Positions 56,257 to 64,000 of a DNA stretch of 64,000 nt are shown here, piece after piece (position 1 is the first letter of the stretch; each line of letters begins with the position of its first letter). The notes beneath the pieces were generated by a model. The model saw only the letters and a program-made list of their open reading frames with translations, searched no databases and had not been told where the DNA came from. A program made the translations under genes and the position numbers. Location of the stretch: contig NZ_SJKA01000011.1 in assembly GCF_004331435.1 (NCBI RefSeq), forward strand, positions 186,001 to 250,000. Direction: 5' to 3'. Source of the DNA: Kribbella sindirgiensis (lineage in GTDB: Bacteria; Actinomycetota; Actinomycetes; Propionibacteriales; Kribbellaceae).

Positions 56257-59200
56257 ATGCGCCTGCTCCGGTCTGCCGTCTGCGTGTTCGCCCTGGTCGC
56301 CCCGCTCGCACTTCTGCCGCAGCCCGCCGGTGCGGCCGGTCCCGCGGCCGCCGCGGTCTCGCCCCAGCCGCAACAACTCGTGCAACGTCCCGACGGCTTC
56401 CCGTTCACCCCGGTGGTCGGCCTGGTCCGCACCGCGCGGTCCGACGCGGACGCGGAGCGCGTCGTACGCCAGGCGCTGAACCGCGCCGGCGTCACGAACA
56501 TCCGGACCACGAACGGCAGCGACCCCGGTACGCCGACGACCATCTGGCTGGGCCGCGACCCGTCGGTGCTCCGCGCCCTGCGTGTCGCGGACAGCACCGG
56601 CCTGCCCGTCGAAGGGTACGTTCTCGCCGCCGGACGCGATCGGCACGATCGCGGTCACGTGGTGCTCGACGGCGTCGACTCCGACGGCACGTACTACGCG
56701 GCGCAGTCGCTTGCGCAGCTGATCCAGGCCCGCCCCGGTCGCGACTGGATGCCCGGCGTCGCGATCCGGGACTGGCCGACGATGCGCTACCGCGGCGCGA
56801 TCGAAGGTTTCTACGGCACGCCGTGGTCGCACGCGGACCGCCTCGACCATCTCAGCTACCTCGGCGACCATCGCATGAACACGTACGAGTACGCGCCGAA
56901 GGACGACCCGTACCACCGCGAGCAGTGGCGCGACCCGTATCCGGCCGACAAACTCGCCCAACTCGCGGAGCTCGTCACCCGGGCGCGCCAGAACAAGGTT
57001 GACTTCACCTTCGCGCTCTCGCCGGGCCTGTCGATCTGCTACACCTCGGACGCCGACTTCCAGGCCCTGGTCGCGAAGTTCCAGGCGCTGTACGACGTTG
57101 GCGCGCGGTCGTTCAACGTGCCGCTCGACGACATCGACTACAACGCGTGGCACTGCGATGCGGACAAGGCGAAGTACGGAACGGGCGGAGGCGCCGCCGG
57201 CCGGGCGCAGAGCGACCTGCTGAACCGGGTGCAGCGCGAGTGGGTGGAGACGAAGGCGGACGTCGCGCCGCTGCAGATGGTGCCGACGGAGTACTACAAC
57301 GTCAGCGAAACGCCGTACAAGAAGGCACTGCGGGAGCAGCTCGACACCGACGTGGTCGTGCACTGGACCGGGATCGGCGTGGTGCCGCGGACGATCACGG
57401 CCGCGCAGGCCGCCCAGGCGAAGGCCGTGTTCGGCCACGACATCCTGATCTGGGACAACTACCCGGTCAACGACTACGCGGCCGGCCGATTGCTGCTCGC
57501 TCCGTACAGCGGCCGTGAGCCGGCCATCGCCGATCACGTCGCCGGCGTCATCTCGAACCCGATGAACCAGGCGGCAGTCAGCAAGATCGCGCTGTACTCG
57601 TTCGCCGAGCTCGGCTGGAATCCGGCGAAGTACGACGCCGATGCGTCCTGGCGGCGTGCCCTGACTGAACAGGCGGGCGGCAACCAGGCGACAGCCGCTG
57701 CGTTGCAGGTGTTCGCGGATCTGAACACGTACGACGGCACGCTGCATCCGGAGAGTGCGCCGGTGTTCGGTGCGGCGGTCGAGCAGTTCTGGCAGCGCTG
57801 GCGCTCCGGGCAGCGCGCCCAGGCGATCGCCGGGCTGCGGCCGTGGGTGGCCGCGATCACTGCCGCGCCGGGAACGATCCGGGCCGGAGTGGATCCCGCG
57901 TTCGCCGCCGAGGCGGAATCGTGGCTCAAGGCAACGGAGCTGTGGGGACAGGCGATGGGCCGCGCCCTGGATCTGCTCGCGGCGCTGGACGCCGGCGACG
58001 GAGCGTCGGCCTGGACCGAGCGGCAGCAGCTGAGCGGTCTGGTCACCGCGGCCAAGGCGATCCGGGACGGCCGGCTGCCGCACAGCGGCACCTATCCGCG
58101 GATCGGCGAACGGGTCGTCGACGAACTGATCGCCGAGACCGGCCGCGTCCACGACCGCTGGCTCGGCGTCCAGCCGGGCCGCACCGCGACGACGAACCTG
58201 GGGACCTACCAGGACAACGTGCCGGCGCGGATGGTCGACGGTGATCCGAACACGTTCTTCTGGAGCAACGGCGCTCCCGATCAGGGTTCCGAGGTCCGGG
58301 TCGATCTCGGTGAGCCCGCGACGATCGGCGCGATCGAACTGCTGATGGGCAAGACGTCCAGCCCGAACGACTACATCCAGTCGGGTGCGCTGGAGTACTC
58401 GCTCGACGGCACGCGCTGGACCGAGCTGACGCGCGCCACCACGGCGGAAGTCCGGACCACGGCACCGGCGGGCACGACCGCGCGCTACGTGCGGTACCGG
58501 TCGTTGTCCTCGACCGACTTCTGGGTCGTCGTTCGAGAGTTCTCGGTGGAGACGATCGGCGGCCGGAAGACGACGCTGACAGCCGCTGGTACGCCGGCGC
58601 CCGCGCCGGGATCGTCGTACCAGCGCGCGGTGGACGGGAACTTGGAGACGGCGTACGTTCCGGTTGCGGCGCCCAGTGCAGGCGATGCGTTGACCGTCGG
58701 CCTGTCCGCGCCGAGGGAGCTGGCGGGTCTCACGATCCTCCAGCAGTCGGCGAACGTGGGGTCGGCGGACGTGGAGGTCAAGGTCGGGGGAGCCTGGCAG
58801 CGGATCGGCTCCGTGTCATCGGCGTACGTCGAGGTGCCTGCGAACGATCTGCGTGCCGAGGCCGTGCGGCTGGTGTGGAAGAGCGGGCCCCCGGCCGTGG
58901 CCGAGATCGTGCCGCTGTGGAGTGACACGCCGCTCGCCGGGCTTCACGTCGACGCGAACCGGGCCGACGTGGTCCGCGGTACGGCGTCGAGCTTCGTCGT
59001 CGACATCTCCGCCGAGCGCGGCGCCGATGTGAGCGGCACCTTGCGCGTTGCCGCGCCCGCGGGATGGATCGCGGAGCCGGCCAGTACGCCGGTCGCCGTC
59101 AAGCGCGGATTCACCCAGTCCGTCACCGTGACGCTGACACCTCCCGCCGACGCAGCCCTTGCCGACGTGGACATCCCGGTGACGTTCACGTCCGGCGCGA

Positions 59201-59640
59201 CCACGTTCGACGCCGTACTGCGCGTCGCCGTACGCCCCCGCACCGGTGCCGCCAACGCGGCCCTGGATCGACCGGCCGTTGCCTCAAGCATCGAACCCGG
59301 TACGTCGTTCACGGCGGATCTCGCGGTCGACGGAGATCCCGCCACGCGCTGGGCATCCGGCTACGACGACGCGTCCTGGTTCCAGGTCGACCTCGGTACG
59401 TCGACGCGCCTCGGCAAGCTCGTACTTCGGTGGGAGGCGGCGTACGGATCGGCGTACCGGGTGCAGGTCTCGGACGACGCGAGTACCTGGACGACCGCGA
59501 CCGAGGTGACGGACGGCGACGGCGGGACCGACACACTCTGGCTGGACGCCACCGCGCGCTACGTTCGCGTGCAGGGCGTCCATCGCGCGACACAGTACGG
59601 CTACTCCCTCTACGAACTCGAGGTCTACCCGGCAATCTGA
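56257..59640 (+). CDS. secreted GH84 beta-N-acetylglucosaminidase, multidomain
   Basis: A 1127-residue secreted enzyme. Sec signal (LLRSAVCVFALVAPLALLPQ, cut near AGAAG). Then a GH20b-like N domain; the GH84 barrel from about residue 175, with RGAIEGFYGTPW (179-190) and the catalytic Asp pair D291/D292 in VPLDDID; a helical region; an F5/8-type C (CBM32-like) domain near 640-770; a NEW3-like beta domain; and a second CBM32-like domain from about 1000 to the end. It should release N-acetylglucosamine from chitin-, glycoprotein- or wall-derived chains. The C-terminal CBM (TQYGYSLYELEV) closely resembles that of the chitosanase next door. Confidence 0.9.
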   Translation: MRLLRSAVCVFALVAPLALLPQPAGAAGPAAAAVSPQPQQLVQRPDGFPFTPVVGLVRTARSDADAERVVRQALNRAGVTNIRTTNGSDPGTPTTIWLGRDPSVLRALRVADSTGLPVEGYVLAAGRDRHDRGHVVLDGVDSDGTYYAAQSLAQLIQARPGRDWMPGVAIRDWPTMRYRGAIEGFYGTPWSHADRLDHLSYLGDHRMNTYEYAPKDDPYHREQWRDPYPADKLAQLAELVTRARQNKVDFTFALSPGLSICYTSDADFQALVAKFQALYDVGARSFNVPLDDIDYNAWHCDADKAKYGTGGGAAGRAQSDLLNRVQREWVETKADVAPLQMVPTEYYNVSETPYKKALREQLDTDVVVHWTGIGVVPRTITAAQAAQAKAVFGHDILIWDNYPVNDYAAGRLLLAPYSGREPAIADHVAGVISNPMNQAAVSKIALYSFAELGWNPAKYDADASWRRALTEQAGGNQATAAALQVFADLNTYDGTLHPESAPVFGAAVEQFWQRWRSGQRAQAIAGLRPWVAAITAAPGTIRAGVDPAFAAEAESWLKATELWGQAMGRALDLLAALDAGDGASAWTERQQLSGLVTAAKAIRDGRLPHSGTYPRIGERVVDELIAETGRVHDRWLGVQPGRTATTNLGTYQDNVPARMVDGDPNTFFWSNGAPDQGSEVRVDLGEPATIGAIELLMGKTSSPNDYIQSGALEYSLDGTRWTELTRATTAEVRTTAPAGTTARYVRYRSLSSTDFWVVVREFSVETIGGRKTTLTAAGTPAPAPGSSYQRAVDGNLETAYVPVAAPSAGDALTVGLSAPRELAGLTILQQSANVGSADVEVKVGGAWQRIGSVSSAYVEVPANDLRAEAVRLVWKSGPPAVAEIVPLWSDTPLAGLHVDANRADVVRGTASSFVVDISAERGADVSGTLRVAAPAGWIAEPASTPVAVKRGFTQSVTVTLTPPADAALADVDIPVTFTSGATTFDAVLRVAVRPRTGAANAALDRPAVASSIEPGTSFTADLAVDGDPATRWASGYDDASWFQVDLGTSTRLGKLVLRWEAAYGSAYRVQVSDDASTWTTATEVTDGDGGTDTLWLDATARYVRVQGVHRATQYGYSLYELEVYPAI

Positions 59641-59691
59641 CCTCTCCTCTTGCGGAGGCGGGGTAGGGCGCGCTATCAATACCTTTGACGA

Positions 59692-59708
59692 TTAGGAAAG
59701 TTTACTAA
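59692..59708. promoter_or_regulatory. CsnR-like operator upstream of chitosanase
   Basis: TTAGGAAAGTTTACTAA is a 17-bp palindrome with one mismatched pair, just after TTGACG (59685-59690), about 60 bp before the chitosanase start. AGGAAAGTTT-type palindromes are the binding sites of the ROK repressor CsnR in streptomycetes, as I recall. The ROK protein at 54191-55354 is the obvious candidate to bind it. Confidence 0.65.
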
Positions 59709-59765
59709 CAGTCGAGCGCACCCTCCCTGCCTGGGCACCGCCCCACCCGGAAGAAGGAGAAGAGC

Positions 59766-61028
59766 ATGCGTACGCATTCGCTGAAGCCGGCGTCCGCCCC
59801 GCCCTGGCGGGTCGTTGGACGGCTCGTGACAGCCCTGGCGTTGGCCGCCGTACCGGCAACCGTGTTCCTCGGTGTCGGTCACGCGGCCGAGGCTGCGGAC
59901 CTGGACGATCCGGTGAAGAAGGAAATCGCCCAGCAGATCGTTTCCTCCGCGGAGAACTCGTCGCTGAACTGGCGGGACCAGTTCGGCTACATCGAGGACA
60001 TCGGCGACGGCCGCGGCTACACGGCCGGCATCATCGGCTTCTGCTCGGGGACGCACGACATGCTCGAACTGGTCGAGTACTACACCGATCAGGTTCCGGA
60101 CAACCCGCTCGCGGAGTACCTTCCGGCGCTCCGTGAGGTCGACGGCAGCGACTCGCACGAGGGGCTCGACCCCGGCTTCACCGACGCCTGGAAGCAGGCG
60201 GCCACCACGACGGAGTTCCAGGCCGCGCAGGAACACGAGCGCGACCGGGTCTACTTCAACCCGGCGGTCACGCAGGCCAAGCAGGACGGCCTGCGGACGC
60301 TGGGCCAGTTCGCCTACTACGACGCCATCGTCATGCACGGCGAGGGCGGACTCGACAGCATCCGCGCCGACGCGAGGAACCATGCCGCCACTCCGGCCGA
60401 CGGTGGCGACGAGACGGAGTACCTGAACGCGTTCCTGGACGCACGCGTTGTCGAGATGAAGAAGGAGGCGGCGCACGAGGACACCAGTCGGGTCGACACC
60501 GCGCAACGGGTCTTCCTCGACAACGGCAACCTGGATCTGAACACCCCGCTGGCCTGGGCGGTGTACGGAGAGCCGTTCCGCATCGACACCGACCCGGACC
60601 CCGGCACCGATCCCGGACCGGACCCCGCCGGCGTGCTGATCTCGCAGCACCGGCCGACCACCTCGTCCTCGACGGAGGACTCGACGCTGACTGCCGACCG
60701 CGCCGTCGACGGCGACGCGTCCACCCGCTGGGCGAGCGCCGAAGGCTCCGATCCGCAGTGGATCCGGGTCGATCTCGGAGCGGGAGCAACCGTTGCGAAG
60801 GTCAAGCTGACCTGGGAGGCCGCGTACGCGAAGGCCTACCGGGTCGAGATCTCCGCCGACGGCTCCACCTGGACGAACCTCGCCACCGAGACGGCAGGCA
60901 ACGGCGGCACCGACGAGTGGTCGAACCTCAACGGCCAGGGCCGGTACCTGCGCGTCTACGGCACCGCGCGCGGCACGACGTACGGCTACTCCCTCTACGA
61001 ACTAGAAGCCTTCGGCAAGACCGCCTAG
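59766..61028 (+). CDS. secreted GH46 chitosanase with CBM32-like domain
   Basis: A 420-residue enzyme. The signal peptide has a hydrophobic core RLVTALALAAVPATVFLGVG with cleavage near AAEAA. The GH46 domain has the acid E63 (SSAENSSLNW) and nucleophile-activating D81 (GDGRGYTAG), 18 apart as in Streptomyces sp. N174 chitosanase (E22/D40). A short DPDPGTDPGPDP linker leads to a C-terminal discoidin/CBM32-like domain (residues about 290-420), ending GTTYGYSLYELEAFG. It hydrolyses chitosan internally. Preceded by AGAAGGAGA. Confidence 0.93.
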   Translation: MRTHSLKPASAPPWRVVGRLVTALALAAVPATVFLGVGHAAEAADLDDPVKKEIAQQIVSSAENSSLNWRDQFGYIEDIGDGRGYTAGIIGFCSGTHDMLELVEYYTDQVPDNPLAEYLPALREVDGSDSHEGLDPGFTDAWKQAATTTEFQAAQEHERDRVYFNPAVTQAKQDGLRTLGQFAYYDAIVMHGEGGLDSIRADARNHAATPADGGDETEYLNAFLDARVVEMKKEAAHEDTSRVDTAQRVFLDNGNLDLNTPLAWAVYGEPFRIDTDPDPGTDPGPDPAGVLISQHRPTTSSSTEDSTLTADRAVDGDASTRWASAEGSDPQWIRVDLGAGATVAKVKLTWEAAYAKAYRVEISADGSTWTNLATETAGNGGTDEWSNLNGQGRYLRVYGTARGTTYGYSLYELEAFGKTA

Positions 61029-61050
61029 CCCTGGCCGGCGGCGACCCCGT

Positions 61051-61076
61051 GGAACATGAGAAGTCTGTAATGTTCC
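61051..61076. promoter_or_regulatory. inverted repeat GGAACAT-N12-ATGTTCC
   Basis: Perfect 7-bp arms in the 87-base gap between the chitosanase and the two-component operon. It may be a regulatory site for that operon. Confidence 0.5.
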
Positions 61077-61115
61077 GCTCATGCGGTTCTCCGGGAGGGA
61101 TCGCAGGCTTTGAGG

Positions 61116-61409
61116 ATGCGGTCTCCACGCGTGATCTACGGGGTCGTCGCCGGCGTGCTGGTGGTGGCCGGGTTCGTCCTGCCCCGGTACCTGGCCGGCC
61201 GGTCCGCGCCGGAGCTCGGCGACACGGTCGTCGTCCCGGCACCTTCGAGTACGGCGCCCAGCACGCCGTCATCGACGCCGACACCGACCACCACGCCGAC
61301 ACCGAGACCGACGGCCACCGGTGCGTCCCCGGTCGCGCCGCCGCCGGCCCGGACGGCCGGGGTGGACGACGACGATGACGGTGTGGACGACCCGGACGAC
61401 GATGGCTGA
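61116..61409 (+). CDS. small membrane protein with acidic tail
   Basis: A 97-residue protein with one N-terminal membrane helix (VIYGVVAGVLVVAGFVLPRY), a Pro/Thr/Ser-rich extracytoplasmic region and a tail DDDDDGVDDPDDDG. The acidic tail resembles a Ca2+-binding type 3 thrombospondin-like or dockerin-like repeat, but is too short to be sure. It overlaps the histidine kinase start by 8 bp, so it may be an accessory of that sensor. Start ATG at 61116; a TTG two codons earlier is possible. Confidence 0.6.
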   Translation: MRSPRVIYGVVAGVLVVAGFVLPRYLAGRSAPELGDTVVVPAPSSTAPSTPSSTPTPTTTPTPRPTATGASPVAPPPARTAGVDDDDDGVDDPDDDG

Positions 61410-62799
61410 CCGCCGCCCGGTGGTCAGCGCCCGGGTGCGGATCATCGGCTGGATGTTCGGCGTCCTCACCCTCGCCCTGGGCGCTCTGGTCTTCCTCACC
61501 TGGCAGGTGCTCGCGGCCCGCGCCGACGACTCCGCGGACGAAGAACTCACCCATGAGGCGAACAAGTTCCGCGCCTTCGCGGCCTCACCCGCCGCCGCGT
61601 CCTTCCAGCGCCCGGAGGACCTGCTGGACCGCTGGCTGCAGAGCAATCTGCCGGACGATTCCGAGGCGCTCTTCACCATCGTCAACGGCAATCCGTACCA
61701 CCGCAGCCAGGGCAGTCCGCCCGCCCGCCTCGACACCGACACGGCCTTCGTACGGCACCTCGCCGGCGCGAAGGAACCGGCGTACGGCTGGATCGACAGC
61801 ACCGCGGGCCGCGTCCGGTACGGCGTACTACCGGTACGGATCGGGGCGCAGCCGGTCCGGGCGCAGCTCGTCGTGCTCGAGTTCCGGGACCTGATCGCAC
61901 AGCCGTCGATGGACGCGGCCCGCGCGCTGGTGATCATCGCCGCGCTCACGCTGGTGCTGGCGGCCGGCGCCAGCTGGCTGGTCACCGGCCGGGTGCTGGC
62001 CCCGATCCGGCAGCTCCGGACGACGGCCGAACGGATCAGCGAGACCGACCTGCGGCGCCGGATCGATGTCGTGGGCAACGACGATGTCGCGCATCTGGCG
62101 CGGACGTTCAACACGATGCTGGACCGGCTCGAGGACGCGTTCGTCGCGCAGCGCGAGTTCGTCGACAACGCCGGCCACGAGCTGCGGACGCCGATCACGG
62201 TGATTCGCGGGCACCTGGAACTGATGGGCGACGACCCGCGGGACCGCGCCGAGACGAAGGCGCTGGTGCTGGACGAGCTGGCCCGGATGAACCGGATGGT
62301 CGACGACCTGCTGGTGCTGGCGAAGAGCGACCGGCCCGGGTTCCTCGAACTCGGCGAGGTCAATCTGACCGAACTCGTCGTCGAGGTGGTGGCGAAGGCG
62401 CGACCGCTGGCCGAGCGGGCCTGGCGGGTCGCGGCGACTGCGGACGCGACGATCGTCGCCGACGGGCAGCGGCTCACGCAGACCCTGATGCAGCTGGTGT
62501 CCAACGCGGTCCGGCACACGAAGACGGACGACCGGATCGAGGTCGGGTCGTACGTCGACGCCGACGGGAGCGTGCTGCTGTGGGTGGCCGACTCCGGGCC
62601 GGGGGTTCCGCCGGAGGATCGCGAGCGCATCTTCGAGCGGTTCGCCCGCGGTACGGCGCAACGCCGTACCGAAGGCGCCGGGTTGGGGCTGGCGATCGTC
62701 CGGTCGATCGCCCGGGCGCACGGTGGTGACGTCCGGCTGGCGGCCGGGCCGGGCGCGAGGTTCGAGTTGACGTTACCGCGCGGAGTGGAGGCGGAATGA
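61402..62799 (+). CDS. sensor histidine kinase
   Basis: A 465-residue membrane kinase. Helix 1 (IIGWMFGVLTLALGALVFLT), an extracytoplasmic loop of about 130 residues, helix 2 (ALVIIAALTLVLAAGASWLV), a HAMP domain, HisKA with H259 (NAGHELRTPITV), and HATPase_c (QLVSNAVRHT, VADSGPGVPPED, GAGLGLAIVRSI). It phosphorylates the response regulator next to it. The signal is unknown; the nearby DUF4956 membrane gene and the acidic-tailed protein may be part of the same response. The order, kinase before regulator, is the less usual one. Confidence 0.9.
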   Translation: MADRRPVVSARVRIIGWMFGVLTLALGALVFLTWQVLAARADDSADEELTHEANKFRAFAASPAAASFQRPEDLLDRWLQSNLPDDSEALFTIVNGNPYHRSQGSPPARLDTDTAFVRHLAGAKEPAYGWIDSTAGRVRYGVLPVRIGAQPVRAQLVVLEFRDLIAQPSMDAARALVIIAALTLVLAAGASWLVTGRVLAPIRQLRTTAERISETDLRRRIDVVGNDDVAHLARTFNTMLDRLEDAFVAQREFVDNAGHELRTPITVIRGHLELMGDDPRDRAETKALVLDELARMNRMVDDLLVLAKSDRPGFLELGEVNLTELVVEVVAKARPLAERAWRVAATADATIVADGQRLTQTLMQLVSNAVRHTKTDDRIEVGSYVDADGSVLLWVADSGPGVPPEDRERIFERFARGTAQRRTEGAGLGLAIVRSIARAHGGDVRLAAGPGARFELTLPRGVEAE

Positions 62800-63455
62800 A
62801 CCGGATTCTGATCGCCGAGGACGAGGAGCGGATCGCCTCGTTCGTCGAGCGCGGCCTGCGCAGCAACGGGTTCGTGACGACGGTGGTCGGCGACGGCGAG
62901 ACGGCGTACCAGGAAGGTGCTACCGGCAACTATGATCTGCTGATCCTGGACATCGGGCTGCCGCGGGTGGACGGGTTCACGGTGCTGCGACGGTTGCGGG
63001 AGGCAAGGGTCACGCTGCCGGTGGTGATCCTGACCGCGCGCGACAGTGTCCGGGACACGGTCGCCGGGCTGGAGGGCGGTGCGGACGACTACATCGCGAA
63101 ACCGTTCGCGTTCGAGGAACTGCTGGCGCGGGTCCGGCTCCGGTTGCGCAGCGAAGGGACGCCGGACGCGAATATCCTGCAGGTCGGCGAGCTCAGCCTG
63201 GACCTGCGGACGCGTCGTGCGTTCGTCGACGGCGCGTCGATCGACCTCACCGCGCGGGAGTTCCTGCTCGCGGAGGTGTTCTGCCGTCATCCCGACCAGG
63301 TGTTGTCCCGCGAACAGCTGCTCTCACAGGTCTGGGGCTTCGACTTCGACCCGGGCTCGAACGTTGTCGACGTCTACATCCGGTACCTGCGCCGCAAACT
63401 CGGCGCCGAGCGGATCCAGACGGTGCGCGGGATGGGGTATCGCCTGCTTCCGTGA
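62796..63455 (+). CDS. OmpR/PhoB-type response regulator
   Basis: A 219-residue regulator. Receiver domain with the acidic pocket (AEDEE), phosphorylation site D52 (LLILDIG), Thr in VVILTARD and Lys in YIAKPF. The C-terminal winged helix has LTAREFLLAEVFCRHPDQVL and VYIRYLRRKLG. Its ATG overlaps the kinase stop by 4 bp. It may control the DUF4956 gene downstream. Confidence 0.92.
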   Translation: MNRILIAEDEERIASFVERGLRSNGFVTTVVGDGETAYQEGATGNYDLLILDIGLPRVDGFTVLRRLREARVTLPVVILTARDSVRDTVAGLEGGADDYIAKPFAFEELLARVRLRLRSEGTPDANILQVGELSLDLRTRRAFVDGASIDLTAREFLLAEVFCRHPDQVLSREQLLSQVWGFDFDPGSNVVDVYIRYLRRKLGAERIQTVRGMGYRLLP

Positions 63456-63489
63456 GAGCTCTCTCACGATCGCCTCAGCGAGGTCTCAC
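63452..63489. promoter_or_regulatory. palindrome and direct repeat after response regulator
   Basis: GTGAGAG-CT-CTCTCAC (63452-63467) overlaps the stop codon of the regulator gene. TCTCAC recurs at 63462-63467 and 63484-63489, 22 bp apart, the two-turn spacing usual for OmpR-type regulators. Candidate site for control of the DUF4956 gene, or a terminator. Confidence 0.45.
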
Positions 63490-63535
63490 CCACGGCCGGA
63501 AAGGTGGTAGCAACATCAGCCACCTGGAGGAAACC

Positions 63536-64000
63536 ATGTCCGGTCTGGGACTCGCGATACCCGCCGATCTGCTCGCCATCGGTCTGCTTGCCTACGGCAC
63601 GTACTTCCGCCGCTACCACCGCCGCGACCTGCTGCTCGCGTACGTCGCGCTGAACGCCGGCGTGCTCGCGGTCACCGCGATGCTGGCCGGCAGCGGCGCC
63701 GGGGTGGGCCTCGGGCTGGGGTTGTTCGGGATCCTGTCGATCATCCGGCTCCGCTCGGACTCGATCACCCAGGAAGAGGTGGCGTATTACTTCATCTCGC
63801 TGGCCCTCGGCCTCGTCAACGGCCTGCATCCCGGTCCGTTCTGGGTCGCGCCCGCGCTGAGCTTCCTGCTGGTCGCCCTGATGTACGTCGTCGACCACCC
63901 GCGGCTCACGCTGCGGTCGCGGCGGCAGCGGGTCGTTCTCGACCAGGCGTATCCGGATGTCCGTGACGTCGGTCCGGCGCTCGGGCGGCTGCTGCGCGCC
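63536..64000 (+). CDS. DUF4956-family membrane protein (3' truncated by window)
   Basis: 155 residues are visible and the frame is open at the window end. Four or five membrane helices: IPADLLAIGLLAYGTYF, LLLAYVALNAGVLAVTAML, GAGVGLGLGLFGILSIIRLR, EVAYYFISLALGLVNGL and VAPALSFLLVALMYVV. The sequence FGILSIIRLRSDSITQEEVA is the best-known signature of the DUF4956 family. Such genes are often beside polyphosphate-polymerase (VTC-like) or CotH-type genes, which may follow outside the window. ATG preceded by CTGGAGG. Confidence 0.82.
   Translation, partial: MSGLGLAIPADLLAIGLLAYGTYFRRYHRRDLLLAYVALNAGVLAVTAMLAGSGAGVGLGLGLFGILSIIRLRSDSITQEEVAYYFISLALGLVNGLHPGPFWVAPALSFLLVALMYVVDHPRLTLRSRRQRVVLDQAYPDVRDVGPALGRLLRA

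Overview
High-GC (about 70 percent) actinobacterial chromosome. The gene set fits a soil actinomycete: mycobacterial-type SigK/RskA, many LacI/ROK/MarR/TetR regulators, Tat-exported enzymes, GH84/GH95/GH46/GH6 hydrolases and a soluble di-iron propane monooxygenase operon. Overall style resembles Kribbella or relatives; that is an inference from gene content and codon habits, not a database result. There are no rRNA or tRNA genes, CRISPR arrays or intact transposases that I can see.

Layout. 1-5.3 kb: end of a methyltransferase, a MarR-MFS pair with a 28-bp palindromic operator, an orphan formylglycine-generating enzyme, an LLM flavin oxidoreductase, a GNAT acetyltransferase and an SGNH-like hydrolase. 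5.3-11.5 kb: an HNH (DUF222) endonuclease, then a LacI-controlled operon of three Gfo/Idh/MocA dehydrogenases coupled to a 2-oxoglutarate oxygenase, with two identical operators. 11.6-19.7 kb: membrane protein, esterase, DinB-like and CGNR-type proteins, a ketopantoate-reductase-like enzyme, a TetR/esterase pair and a MarR/ABC-exporter pair. 19.7-24.3 kb: GH95 fucosidase, FGGY sugar kinase and an SDR. 24.5-30 kb: intergenic inverted and tandem repeats, an MT0933-like small protein, a Tat amidase with a small partner protein, and an MFS/ECF sigma/PEP-mutase-family operon.

30.4-34.4 kb: a SigK regulon. sigK-rskA follow a fasciclin lipoprotein gene and a membrane sulfite-oxidase-like molybdoenzyme; the last two each have a matching CCATCC-N15-CCGAA promoter. 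34.5-37.9 kb: a D-2-hydroxyacid dehydrogenase and tandem duplicated MFS transporters. 38-49 kb: a GAF/Fis regulator and the divergent operon prmABCD, amidohydrolase, DUF59 protein, alcohol dehydrogenase and groEL. Two TCTCA-N3-TGAGA sites lie in the control region. The operon should oxidise propane (or another small substrate) to an alcohol and then a ketone or aldehyde, with the GroEL paralogue folding the hydroxylase.

49-56 kb is scarred: paired palindromes, a PLP-lyase/aldehyde-dehydrogenase chimeric remnant, a protein with three repeated HTH modules, a GH6 cellulase with CebR-like boxes, a 5'-nucleotidase, a ROK regulator, a 353-bp MITE-like element with 25-bp terminal inverted repeats and 8-bp target duplications, and a purine-permease remnant. 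56.2-61 kb: an amino-sugar polymer module (GH84 and GH46, both with C-terminal CBM32-like domains). 61-64 kb: a small acidic-tailed membrane protein, a histidine kinase and response regulator, and the start of a DUF4956 membrane protein cut by the window edge.
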